Numbered from the stretch's first letter, positions 7,637 to 15,022 are shown. The stretch is 18,859 nucleotides of DNA from Caldisericota bacterium (GCA_003648245.1 QMOO01000006.1:1-18859); one strand, 5' to 3'. The notes: a model not told the origin generated them from the sequence alone. Made by a program: numbers and translations.

Positions 7637-8274
7637 TTTATTTTCCTCAACTCTTCTAATGCCTTTTCTATATCTTTAAAGATAAAACTTCCAAACACAA
7701 GAATATCAATTCCCATTTCTTTAAGAACCTTTGCTATTTCAAAATTTAATCCGCCATCCACCTCTATCTCGAAACTAAAATTTTCCTTTTTTCTAATTTT
7801 ACATAACTTTCTGATTTTTTCAATAGATGAGTCTATAAATTTCTGTCCCGAAAAGCCAGGATTTACGCTCATAACAAGAACAAAATCCACAATACTAAGA
7901 ACCTCTTCAAGGAAACTAAGGGGAGTCCCGGGATTTATAGCAATTCCTGCTTTCACTCCATTTTTCTTTATAGTATTTAAAATCCTGTTTATGTGATAAT
8001 TTCCCTCTATATGAACAGATATCATATCAACTCCTGAGTCAATAAATCTATCTATAAATTTTTCTGGATTCTCAATCATAAGATGGGCATCAAGAGGCAA
8101 AGAGGTTAAATCTCTTACAGCCTTTACTATGGGAAATCCAAAGGAGATGTTTGGCACAAAATGACCGTCCATTATATCAAGATGTACAATGTCAGCTCCA
8201 GATCTCTCCAGAAGTTCAATGTCTTTCTTTAAATTAACGAAACTGGATGCAAGTATTGAAGGTGCTATCTTCAT
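7633..8274 (-). CDS. rpe: Ribulose-phosphate 3-epimerase
   Basis: A 213-residue TIM-barrel enzyme interconverting ribulose-5-phosphate and xylulose-5-phosphate in the pentose phosphate pathway. The family landmarks are all present: KIAPSILASSF (2-12), HLDIMDGHFVPNISFG (31-46, metal/catalytic Asp and His), DAHLMIENPEKFI (62-74), GIAINPGTPL (about 115-124), VLVMSVNPGFSGQKF (132-146), EVDGGLN (about 171-177) and VFGSFIF. Length is near the usual 215-225. It is overlapped by 4 bp on both sides, by the PASTA gene stop and by the antitoxin start. Placement in an operon that generates ribose-5-phosphate makes sense metabolically. In Firmicutes rpe follows prkC-rsgA, which may explain the PASTA neighbour. 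Confidence 0.95.
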   Translation of the reverse strand: MKIAPSILASSFVNLKKDIELLERSGADIVHLDIMDGHFVPNISFGFPIVKAVRDLTSLPLDAHLMIENPEKFIDRFIDSGVDMISVHIEGNYHINRILNTIKKNGVKAGIAINPGTPLSFLEEVLSIVDFVLVMSVNPGFSGQKFIDSSIEKIRKLCKIRKKENFSFEIEVDGGLNFEIAKVLKEMGIDILVFGSFIFKDIEKALEELRKIK

Positions 8275-8954
8275 GGATTCACCACTAAATCAACGGACGA
8301 ACCAGAAGATGCATAAGTAAGAGGTGCAGGATCCTGATTCCACACAATTCCTGACGGATAGGCAGGGTTTCTTTTCTCCACAACCTTTCCTATGGTGTAT
8401 CCACTTGTTATAACCTGACTCTTTGCCTCTTCAAGGGAGAGACCTATAACTGATGGCACCTGACCAAGAACACCTTTTGAAATTTTAAGGTTGATGGGAG
8501 TTCCCTCCTCAACAAGTGTCTTTGGGGATGGTTCCTGCTCAAGGATTATTCCGACTTTCACATTGGGATCAGAAACTTCTTCAATTTTTCCAATTACAAG
8601 CCTCTTTTCATAGATTAATTCCTGTGCATCCCCAAAATCCATCCCTATAAAATCTGGAACTTCAACCTTTGGGGGTCCATTACTTATAGTAACATTTATA
8701 ATCCTACCCTCTTTTACAAGAACATGAGGGTTTGGTTCCTGTGTAACTATGTAATCTATTGGAAATTCTTTGGAGAATTCTGTACCAACGACTTTTATAA
8801 GTAAACCTTTCTCCTCAGCAAGTTTCTCAGCATCCCTTATCTTCATACCAACAAAGGATGGTACAGAAACCAATTTACCTTTTCCCCCAGCACACGAATA
8901 GAGAGGGATCATAAGTATCATTATCAGCATCAGAGCTAAAATTTTACTCTTCAT
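8271..8954 (-). CDS. PASTA-domain lipoprotein without a kinase domain
   Basis: A 227-residue exported lipoprotein: Lys-rich start, hydrophobic core of methionine, leucine and isoleucine, lipobox LYSC with the acylated Cys at 21. Three PASTA domains follow at about 30-93, 97-160 and 163-227, each beginning VPSFVGM, VPDFIGM or VPSVIGL and containing the QEPNP / QEPSP / QDPAP turn. PASTA domains bind peptidoglycan fragments or beta-lactams and are usually the outer part of PknB/PrkC kinases or PBPs. Neither a kinase nor a transpeptidase part is encoded here. It opens the operon. No Shine-Dalgarno sequence precedes the ATG, and an extended -10 sits so close that the mRNA would begin at or next to the ATG. 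Confidence 0.88.
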   Translation of the reverse strand: MKSKILALMLIMILMIPLYSCAGGKGKLVSVPSFVGMKIRDAEKLAEEKGLLIKVVGTEFSKEFPIDYIVTQEPNPHVLVKEGRIINVTISNGPPKVEVPDFIGMDFGDAQELIYEKRLVIGKIEEVSDPNVKVGIILEQEPSPKTLVEEGTPINLKISKGVLGQVPSVIGLSLEEAKSQVITSGYTIGKVVEKRNPAYPSGIVWNQDPAPLTYASSGSSVDLVVNP

Positions 8955-8958
8955 GCTT

Positions 8959-8987
8959 TTATTATATCAAAAGAGAATCTTTATGAT
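8959..8987 (+). promoter_or_regulatory. Candidate promoter of the coaX operon
   Basis: TATGAT (8982-8987, 5 of 6) with a poor -35 match TTATTA (8959-8964) and 17-base spacing. It would start transcription near 8994, about 28 bases before coaX. It overlaps the divergent promoter, so the two may compete. The -35 is weak, so the assignment is tentative. Confidence 0.4.
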
Positions 8988-8989
8988 AA
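8961..8989 (-). promoter_or_regulatory. Promoter of the nucleoside/ribose operon, probably leaderless
   Basis: On the minus strand TTATCA (8984-8989, 4 of 6 to the -35 consensus) lies 17 bases before a perfect TATAAT (8961-8966), which carries the TGn extension (TGATATAAT). Counting seven bases downstream puts transcription start at 8954, the A of the PASTA-gene ATG. Confidence 0.65.
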
Positions 8990-9021
8990 AATTCCATTGA
9001 ATAAAAGAAAAGGAGGATCAA

Positions 9022-9783
9022 ATGGTACTTACAATTGATATAGGAAACACAAACATTTTACTTGGTGTCTTTAAAGGTAAAGAACTTTTAAAGAACTGGC
9101 GTCTTGCATCAAGAACAGCAAGAACATCTGATGAGTATGCCCTCGATATTCTAAGCCTTTTATTTTTTGAGAAATTAAAGCCAGAAGATATAAAGGGTGT
9201 AATAATATCCTCTGTTGTGCCACCTCTGGATCCTATATTTGAAAGATGTATTGAAAAGACTTTCCATATAAAACCCATCTTTGTAGATCTTGACCTTGAC
9301 TTAGGAATAAAGATTGACATAGAGAATCCAAAAGAAATTGGAATGGATAGAGTCGTGGGAAGTGTAGCTGCCTTTAATAAAACAAAAACATCGACAATTG
9401 TAGTTGATTTTGGTACTGCCACCACATTTGATGTGATAAATAAAGACGGTGTCTTCATCGGTGGGGCAATTGCACCTGGTGTTCTCACATCCCTTGAAGG
9501 ACTCTTTCTAAGAACTGCAAAACTACCGAAAGTTGAACTTTCAATCCCACCATCAGTTATTGGAAGAGACACAGTTAATGCTATAAGATCAGGAATTCTT
9601 TATGGGTGGGGAGGTATGGTGGAAAGAATTGCTGAGGAGATAGAAAAGAAACTTGGAAAAATAAAGATTGTGGTAACCGGTGGTGTGGCACACCTTGTAA
9701 CACCTCTTATAAGAAGAGAGTTTTTATACGATAGATTCTTAACCCTTGAGGGTTTAAAGATTGTTTATGACAGAAATAGATGA
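9022..9783 (+). CDS. coaX: Type III pantothenate kinase
   Basis: A 253-residue cytoplasmic kinase catalysing the first step of coenzyme A synthesis, pantothenate to 4'-phosphopantothenate. It belongs to the CoaX branch of the ASKHA superfamily: phosphate loop DIGNTN (6-11), IGMDR (106-110), the second phosphate motif DFGTATTFDV (129-138), GGAIAPGV (147-154, substrate site) and TGG (219-221, adenosine site). Length is typical. The start is supported by AGGAGG at 9011-9016, five bases upstream. Its TGA overlaps the dus ATG by 4 bp, and the coaX-dus-greA-lysS order is common in Clostridia and relatives. Confidence 0.95.
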   Translation: MVLTIDIGNTNILLGVFKGKELLKNWRLASRTARTSDEYALDILSLLFFEKLKPEDIKGVIISSVVPPLDPIFERCIEKTFHIKPIFVDLDLDLGIKIDIENPKEIGMDRVVGSVAAFNKTKTSTIVVDFGTATTFDVINKDGVFIGGAIAPGVLTSLEGLFLRTAKLPKVELSIPPSVIGRDTVNAIRSGILYGWGGMVERIAEEIEKKLGKIKIVVTGGVAHLVTPLIRREFLYDRFLTLEGLKIVYDRNR

Positions 9784-10727
9784 AGATAGGAAACTTAACA
9801 ACCAAATCTAACATATTCTTAGCACCCCTTCATCGTTTCAATGACCCGGCCTTTCTAAACCTGTGCAGTAAGATGGGTGCAGGAATAGTTTTTACAGGGA
9901 TGGTATCCTCCTATAAGATAGTAAGCAAAGGAATAGATTTTAAAATCATTAGAGATACAAAGCCAATTGCCATTCAGATATTTGGAAGTGATGAGGAAAT
10001 AATGGGAAAGGCAGCAAAGATATCCTCTGATTTCTTTGACTTAATAGATATAAATCTTGGATGCCCATCAAGAAAGGTTTTTGAAAGTGGTAGCGGAAGT
10101 GCCCTTTTATCCGATTTAAAGAAGCTAAGAAGAATTATAAGAATTGTCATAAAAAATGCTTCAGTGCCTGTAAGTGCCAAAATAAGGTCAGGTGTTAATA
10201 AAAGAAATAAAAATTTTATTGAGGTAGGAAAACTTCTCGAAGAGGAAGGAGTAAGCATGATAACTCTTCACCCGAGAACAGTAGACATGGGGTTTTCAGG
10301 TAGAGCAGAGTGGGAAGAAATAAGACTTTTAAAGGAAAGCGTGAAAATTCCTGTAATTGGAAGCGGAGACATCAAAAATTACCTTGATGCAGAAAGAATG
10401 ATTAAAGAAACTGGATGTGATGGAGTTATGGTTGGAAGAGCAGCAATTGGAAACCCATGGATATTCAGAGAAATTACTTATTATCTATACAATCATAAAA
10501 TACCAGAAAAGATATCCCTCGGTGAGAAAATAGAAATGATTAAGTTACACGCAGGTCTCCTTTTAGAGAATTTTGATGAGAATTATGCACTGATCCAGAT
10601 GAAACTGCATGTTCCAAAATATTTAAAGGGATATTCAGGTATAAACAGGTTGAATAAAATCTTAAATGGAGTAAAATCTATAAAAGAACTCATCTCCCTT
10701 GTGGAGAAATTCAAAATATGGATATAA
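9780..10727 (+). CDS. dus: tRNA-dihydrouridine synthase
   Basis: A 315-residue FMN-dependent enzyme that reduces uridine to dihydrouridine in the D-loop of tRNA. The TIM-barrel signatures are intact: APLHRFNDPAF (15-25), PIAIQIFG (62-69), INLGCPSRKV (91-100, with the conserved Cys 95 expected to protonate the uracil), SGSGSALLSD (103-112), the HPRT motif (164-167), GSGDI (194-198) and VMVGRAAIGNPWIF (216-229, phosphate binding). The GSALL form after the Cys is DusB-like. A short C-terminal helical domain binds tRNA. It overlaps coaX by ATGA and is separated by 10 bp from the next gene. Confidence 0.93.
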   Translation: MKIGNLTTKSNIFLAPLHRFNDPAFLNLCSKMGAGIVFTGMVSSYKIVSKGIDFKIIRDTKPIAIQIFGSDEEIMGKAAKISSDFFDLIDINLGCPSRKVFESGSGSALLSDLKKLRRIIRIVIKNASVPVSAKIRSGVNKRNKNFIEVGKLLEEEGVSMITLHPRTVDMGFSGRAEWEEIRLLKESVKIPVIGSGDIKNYLDAERMIKETGCDGVMVGRAAIGNPWIFREITYYLYNHKIPEKISLGEKIEMIKLHAGLLLENFDENYALIQMKLHVPKYLKGYSGINRLNKILNGVKSIKELISLVEKFKIWI

Positions 10728-10737
10728 GAGGTGAAGG

Positions 10738-11634
10738 ATGAAGAGGGTGGTAAGCATAAGTCTTGGTTCTTCAAAAAGAGATAAAAAGGTTGAGGTTGAA
10801 ATACTTGGTGAAAAATTTAGCATTGAGAGAATTGGAACTGACGGAGATATTGAAAAATTTGTAAGTCTTTTTAAAGAGCTTGACGGAAAGGTGGATGCCC
10901 TTGGGCTTGGTGGGGCAGATTTATACATAAGTGTGGGCAAAAAAAGGACAACCCTTAAAAGTGTTGAGAATATGATAAAAGATGTTAAAAAAACTCCTAT
11001 ATGTGATGGACAATGGCTTAAGGATACATTAGAAAAAAAGGCAGTTTTTTACATAAAAGAGAAGGGACTTATTAAAGAGGGAACAAAAGTGCTGGTTGCT
11101 TCAGGAGTAAGTAGATATGGAATGGCTGAGGGTTTTTTAGAGGCAGGGTGTAAAGTTTTATTTGGTGACCTGATGTTTTCCTTAGGAATTCCTGTTCCAA
11201 TCTACACACACTCCTCCTTTCTCCTTCTTGCATCTATAATAGTGCCCATAGCAAGAAGGCTCCCTTACAAATGGCTTTATCCAACAGGAGAATCTCAGGA
11301 AAAGGTAGAACCAAAATATGAAAAATACTACAAATGGGCAGATGTAATTGCAGGGGATTTCTTGTACATAAAGAAGCATATGCCTGAAGATCTAACAGGG
11401 AAAATTGTGTTTACAAATACTACTACCCTTGAGGATAGAGAGTTTCTTAGAAAGAGGAGAGTAAAACTTCTTGTAACCACTACACCTGAGTTTGACGGAA
11501 GAACCTTTGGCACCAATGTTATGGAAGCAGTTATATGCGCATATACAGGTAAGAAACCTGAAGAGTTGACTGAGAAGGATTACTATGATTTAATAGATAA
11601 ACTGAACATAAAACCCAATATAATAGAACTTTAA
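10738..11634 (+). CDS. Quinate 5-dehydrogenase-like family protein, role unproven
   Basis: A 298-residue soluble protein. I recognise it as the family annotated 'quinate 5-dehydrogenase' in Clostridia and other thermophiles: VVSISLGSSKRDKKVEVE (4-21), IGTDGD (32-37), DALGLGGADLYI (53-64), ICDGQWLK, a Rossmann-like VLVASGVSRYGMAEGFLEAG (119-138), KWLYPTGESQEKVEPKY, and a conserved end LVTTTPEFDGRTFGTNVMEAV. Whether it really oxidises quinate or shikimate is doubtful: it lies between a tRNA-modifying enzyme and greA rather than in an aromatic pathway, and members keep this position in other genomes as far as I recall. AGGTGAAGG precedes the start. An AAGGAGGAAGA just after the stop serves greA. 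Confidence 0.7.
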   Translation: MKRVVSISLGSSKRDKKVEVEILGEKFSIERIGTDGDIEKFVSLFKELDGKVDALGLGGADLYISVGKKRTTLKSVENMIKDVKKTPICDGQWLKDTLEKKAVFYIKEKGLIKEGTKVLVASGVSRYGMAEGFLEAGCKVLFGDLMFSLGIPVPIYTHSSFLLLASIIVPIARRLPYKWLYPTGESQEKVEPKYEKYYKWADVIAGDFLYIKKHMPEDLTGKIVFTNTTTLEDREFLRKRRVKLLVTTTPEFDGRTFGTNVMEAVICAYTGKKPEELTEKDYYDLIDKLNIKPNIIEL

Positions 11635-11643
11635 GGAGGAAGA

Positions 11644-12165
11644 ATGGAAACAAAAAAGGATAAGGTAATAACACCTAAAAGAGATAAAGTTTATGTAACA
11701 AAGGAAGGATTAAAGAGACTTGAGGAAGAGCTGGAATTTCTAAGAAATGTGAAGAGGCCTCAGGTGAGTGAAAGACTGAGTGCAGCAGTTCAATCCTTTG
11801 GAGAGCTTGCGGAAAATCCTGAATACGAAGAGGCAAAGAGGGAGCAGGCTTTTGTAGAGGGGAGAATACTTGAGCTGGAAGATCTTTTGTCCAAAGCAGT
11901 CGTAATTGACACAGAGAACCTTTCAAGATTACAGGTTGGAATGGGAAGCAAAGTGAGAGTTGAGATAAAGGATTTGAAGAGAAAAACACGTGAGATAAAG
12001 GACATTATGATTGTAAGTAGTGTAGAAGCAGATCCTGAAAAAGGAATGGTCTCCAATAAGTCCCCAATAGGAGAGGCATTACTTGGAAAGAAGCCGGGAA
12101 ATGTGGTTAAAGTGAAGATTCCCAGAGGAGAAATTCTTATAAGAATTCTTGCAATAGAGAAGTAA
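11644..12165 (+). CDS. greA: Transcription elongation factor GreA
   Basis: A 173-residue factor that enters the secondary channel of stalled RNA polymerase and stimulates transcript cleavage. The N-terminal coiled coil starts [17 protein letters not shown] (17-33), the tip carries [13 protein letters not shown] (53-65), where Glu 54 and Glu 57 stand for the catalytic Asp 41/Glu 44 of E. coli, and the C-terminal FKBP-like domain has [18 protein letters not shown] (136-153). It is about 15 residues longer than usual at the N-terminus, a basic stretch [15 protein letters not shown]. That start is preferred because AAGGAGGAAGA directly precedes it. lysS follows after one base. Confidence 0.94.
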   Translation: METKKDKVITPKRDKVYVTKEGLKRLEEELEFLRNVKRPQVSERLSAAVQSFGELAENPEYEEAKREQAFVEGRILELEDLLSKAVVIDTENLSRLQVGMGSKVRVEIKDLKRKTREIKDIMIVSSVEADPEKGMVSNKSPIGEALLGKKPGNVVKVKIPRGEILIRILAIEK

Positions 12166-12166
12166 A

Positions 12167-13620
12167 ATGGAAGAGAGAGAAATCAGATTAAAAAAACTTG
12201 AAGAATTAAGAAATCTGGGTGAAGACCCATATAAGACAAAATTTGAAAGAACTCATTCTCTAAAAGAGATAAAGGATAATTATTCTTCTCTTGAAGGAAA
12301 AACCGTAAGAGCCGCAGGTAGAGTAATATCCAAGAGACTGCATGGTAAAGCAAGTTTCTCCACCATAAGAGACTTCTCGGGTACGCTTCAAATATACATA
12401 AAGTTTGATAATGTAGGAGAGGAAAGCTACAAATTCTTTAAAAAGTTCGTTGATCCTGGGGATTTCATTGGAGTGGAAGGAGAGGTATTTAAAACCCATA
12501 CAGGTGAAATAACAATAAATGTAAAGAAACTTATTCTACTATCAAAATCTATTAGACCTTTACCTGAAAAGTATCATGGAATAAAAGATGTGGAGGTAAG
12601 GTATAGAAAGAGATACCTTGATCTCATAGCAAATCCTGAAGTCAAAGAGATATTTATAACAAGAAGCAGGCTTATTAAAACTATGAGAGAGATTCTTGAG
12701 TCTTTCAATTTCATTGAGGTTGAAACTCCGATGCTTCAGCAAATCCCTGGAGGAGCAACTGCAAAACCATTTGCAACATACCACAATGCCCTTGACATGA
12801 ACCTGTATTTAAGGATTGCACCAGAGCTTTACTTAAAAAGGCTCATAGTTGGAGGCTTGAAAGGATATTTGAGATAAACAGAAACTTCAGAAACGAGGGA
12901 ATATCAACTGTTCACAATCCAGAGTTCACAATGCTTGAGCTATACTGGGCTTATGCAGACTACAAAGATATGATGGACCTCACAGAGAAGGTAATATCAG
13001 AGACTGTAAAGAGAATAAAGGGAGATTATGTATGTGAATTTAAAGGAGAAAAGATAGACTTCTCTCCTCCATGGAAGAGACTCACCTACAGAGAACTGTT
13101 TGAAAAAGCAACAGGAGAAAATATAGAGAAATTTAAAGACATTGACTTTGCACTTTCATATCTCAAGAAGGAAGGAATAGAGTTAACGAGAAAACCAAAC
13201 TTTAAAAACATCGTTGACGAGATATTTAAAGAAAGGGTTGAAAGTAATCTCATCCAGCCCACAATAATATATGACTTTCCCGTTGAAATGTCTCCTCTTG
13301 CAAAGAGAAAAAAGGATGACCCGGATTGGGTTGAGAGATTTGAGGTCTTTGTGGGAGGTATGGAGATAGCAAATGCCTTCTCAGAATTAAACGATCCCGT
13401 TGATCAAAAGGAGAGATTCCTTGCACAGGCTAAGGAAAAGGCAAAGGGAGATGAAGAGGCGCACTTCTTTGATGCAGATTATATAGAGGCACTTGAACAT
13501 GGTATGCCTCCCACTGCAGGGCTTGGAATAGGAATCGACAGACTCGTTATGATAGTAACTGGAAAAGACTCCATAAGGGAAGTTATTCTATTTCCACAAC
13601 TTAGGAAAAGGGAGGAATAA
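12167..13620 (+). CDS. lysS: Lysyl-tRNA synthetase (class II), split by a one-base frameshift
   Basis: Class II LysRS that charges tRNA-Lys. The N-terminal OB-fold (about 1-135) contains [19 protein letters not shown], and the catalytic domain contains [28 protein letters not shown] and [12 protein letters not shown]. At 12857-12858 the sequence has GGC TTG AAA where the family has Gly-Phe-Glu (GGC TTT GAA), so one T is missing and the frame stops at a TGA-free run ending in TAA (12875-12877). In the shifted frame the protein continues perfectly as [14 protein letters not shown] (motif 2), [15 protein letters not shown], and [12 protein letters not shown] (motif 3) to the stop. Restored length is 484 residues, normal. 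As an essential gene this is more likely an error than a true lesion, unless a second LysRS exists. It is translationally coupled to greA and trpS. Confidence 0.92.
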
Positions 13621-14603
13621 TGAAAAGAGTAGTATCTGGAATGAGACCAACTGGAAAACTTCACCTTGGGAACTATCTTGGAGCACTCAAAAACTGGGTC
13701 AGCATTCAAGAAAAATACGACTGCTACTTCTTCATTGCTGACTACCACTCCTTAACAACAAAGTGCGAACACACAGAGGAGATTAAATCAAATCTTGAAG
13801 AGGTGGTTATGGATTGGTTATCTGCTGGACTTGATCCGGAAAAATCTGTTTTGTATGTTCAATCTGGTCTGCCTGAAATTCCCACACTCCACCTTCTCTT
13901 TTCAATGATAGTTCCAATGCCATGGCTTGAGAGAAATCCAACAGTAAAGGAGATGGTTAGAGATCTCAATTTAAAGGAGAATGTAGGGTATGGGCTTCTC
14001 GGCTATCCTGTTCTTCAGGCTGCGGACATACTGATAGTAAAAGGTGAGCTTGTACCTGTAGGCAAAGATCAGCTACCTCACCTTGAATTAACACGAGAGA
14101 TAGCAAGAAGATTTAACTATCTATACGGAGATTTGTTCCCTGAACCACAACCACTTTTAACAGAAACACCCATGATAAAAGGAATCGACGGAAGAAAGAT
14201 GAGTAAGTCCCTTGGAAACCAGATAAATTTAAGTGATAAAAAAGAAGAGATAGAATCAAAGATAATAAAGATGGTTACAGACCCGGAAAAAATAAGAAAA
14301 GGAGATCCCGGACATCCTGATATATGTTCTGTCTTCTCATACTATAAAATTCTATTTCCAGAAACTACCCATACCATTAGAAAAGAGTGTGAATCAGGAA
14401 AGAGGGGTTGTGTTCAGTGTAAAAAAGAGCTTGCAGATAGAATATACAAAAAACTTGAACCCTTAAGAGATAGAAGGGTAAAGTTTGAGAACAACAAGAA
14501 ACTTTTGTGGGATATAATAAACTCTGGAACAGAGAAGGCAAGAAAGGTAGCAAAGGAAACAATTGAGAAAGCGAAAAAACTTATAGGGATAAATTACATA
14601 TGA
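13620..14603 (+). CDS. trpS: Tryptophanyl-tRNA synthetase with a four-cysteine cluster
   Basis: A 327-residue class I synthetase charging tRNA-Trp. The start overlaps the lysS stop (TAATG). The nucleotide site is GMRPTGKLHLGNYLGALKNW (7-26, HLGN standing for HIGH) and GRKMSKSLGN (191-200, KMSKS). PVGKDQLPHLELTREIARRFN (146-166) is the usual tryptophan/ATP region. In the C-terminal helical part Cys 236, 257, 264 and 267 form C-x20-C-x6-C-x2-C, very close to the C-x22-C-x6-C-x2-C that binds a [4Fe-4S] cluster near the anticodon region in Thermotoga maritima TrpRS. An iron-sulfur cluster is therefore plausible but not shown. The end overlaps the following gene by ATGA. Confidence 0.95.
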   Translation: MKRVVSGMRPTGKLHLGNYLGALKNWVSIQEKYDCYFFIADYHSLTTKCEHTEEIKSNLEEVVMDWLSAGLDPEKSVLYVQSGLPEIPTLHLLFSMIVPMPWLERNPTVKEMVRDLNLKENVGYGLLGYPVLQAADILIVKGELVPVGKDQLPHLELTREIARRFNYLYGDLFPEPQPLLTETPMIKGIDGRKMSKSLGNQINLSDKKEEIESKIIKMVTDPEKIRKGDPGHPDICSVFSYYKILFPETTHTIRKECESGKRGCVQCKKELADRIYKKLEPLRDRRVKFENNKKLLWDIINSGTEKARKVAKETIEKAKKLIGINYI

Positions 14604-14836
14604 AATTAAAAAAATTGGTTACAGTGGATTCATTATTTACAGCAGAATTAATAGAGAAATTCCTTGAGGAACAGGGAATACCGGTAGTAATAAAAAGGTC
14701 AGACATGTTTGATAATCCCTATCTTGGAAGCACTGGTCCAAGAGAACTATATGTTAATGAACTTGACTTTGAAACTGCAAAGAAACTCCTCGAAGAATCA
14801 AAGATAGTAGAGGATAGAGATAACCTTGAAGAGTAG
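14600..14836 (+). CDS. DUF2007 small protein
   Basis: A 78-residue protein with the DUF2007 (GlnB-like signal-transducing fold) pattern: LKKLVTVDSLFTAELIEKFLEEQGIPVVIK (3-32), i.e. beta strand, helix of the form 'AELIxxxLexxGI', strand, then a variable DNPYLGSTGPRELYV loop and strand (about 40-54) and a final helix FETAKKLLEES. No biochemical role is established for the domain. It is coupled to trpS by an ATGA overlap and is the last gene of this run before the structured non-coding stretch. A promoter-like -35 lies over its last codons. Confidence 0.8.
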   Translation: MKLKKLVTVDSLFTAELIEKFLEEQGIPVVIKRSDMFDNPYLGSTGPRELYVNELDFETAKKLLEESKIVEDRDNLEE

Positions 14837-14854
14837 CTGGGGGTTTGATAAAAT
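14826..14854 (+). promoter_or_regulatory. Promoter for the structured RNA
   Basis: TTGAAG (14826-14831, 4 of 6) is 17 bases before TAAAAT (14849-14854, 5 of 6), which also has the TGn extension (TGATAAAAT), nearly identical to the TGATATAAT of the minus-strand operon promoter. The predicted start, about 14861, coincides with the first base of the first hairpin. Confidence 0.6.
14840..14848. repeat. Direct repeat GGGGTTTGA flanking the structured RNA (copy 1; copy 2 at 15016-15024)
   Basis: The nine bases GGGGTTTGA occur at 14840-14848 and again at 15016-15024, one on each side of the RNA. Both copies are complementary over five to six bases to the ACCCC(C) at 15006-15011. They could be remnants of an insertion duplication or two competing partners for that strand. 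Confidence 0.45.
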
Positions 14855-14860
14855 TAAGTT

Positions 14861-15022
14861 GACCCTGGGAAGGGTTGTGTCGATCTGGATGGGTTGGGCC
14901 AACACCGAGATAAAAGGGATTCTTAATCTATAACTGTTTCCGGGATGGAAGGTTATAGAGGCGAATCCCACCTGCTATGGAGCAGGTTCAAGCTCATCTA
15001 ATCGCACCCCCTCCCGGGGTTT
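14861..15022 (+). ncRNA. Unidentified structured RNA or long leader of the RseC-like gene
   Basis: The 201-bp gap is GC-richer than its surroundings and folds into clear helices. Hairpin 1: ACCCT/AGGGT (14862-14866/14871-14875) with a GGGA GNRA tetraloop. Arm 2: ATCT/AGAT (14883-14886/14908-14911) enclosing GTTG/CAAC (14893-14896/14900-14903). Arm 3: GGGATTC/GAATCCC (14916-14922/14963-14969) enclosing CTATAAC/GTTATAG (14928-14934/14952-14958) and an inner TTCC/GGAA. Hairpin 4: ACCTGC/GCAGGT (14970-14975/14982-14987). Last: ACCCC/GGGGT (15006-15010/15016-15020) followed by only three T. The perfect 7-bp helices imply RNA function. It could be a separate small RNA or a riboswitch-like leader of the gene at 15038. 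I could not match it to tmRNA, SRP RNA, 6S RNA, RNase P RNA, T-box or the riboswitch classes whose cores I know. Confidence 0.55.
15006..15022 (+). terminator. Weak terminator-like hairpin at the end of the structured RNA
   Basis: ACCCC and GGGGT form a 5-bp stem with a CTCCC loop, followed by TTTG. The T tract is too short for a convincing terminator; it may attenuate rather than stop transcription into the gene at 15038. Confidence 0.3.

Noticed and set aside
9018..9572. A 184-codon open frame on the minus strand opposite coaX
   Set aside because: It is antisense to a clear CoaX protein, has low-complexity Ser/Pro/Ile composition typical of a shadow frame, and has no ribosome site or family pattern.
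12845..12880. Programmed frameshifting in lysS
   Set aside because: The site TTGAAA has no long slippery run or clear stimulator, and LysRS is not known to use frameshifting; an error or a mutation is more likely.
14982..15008. tRNA-like GGTTCAAGCTC in the structured RNA
   Set aside because: It resembles a T-arm, but there is no matching acceptor, D-arm or anticodon arm, and GCAGGT is better paired with ACCTGC.
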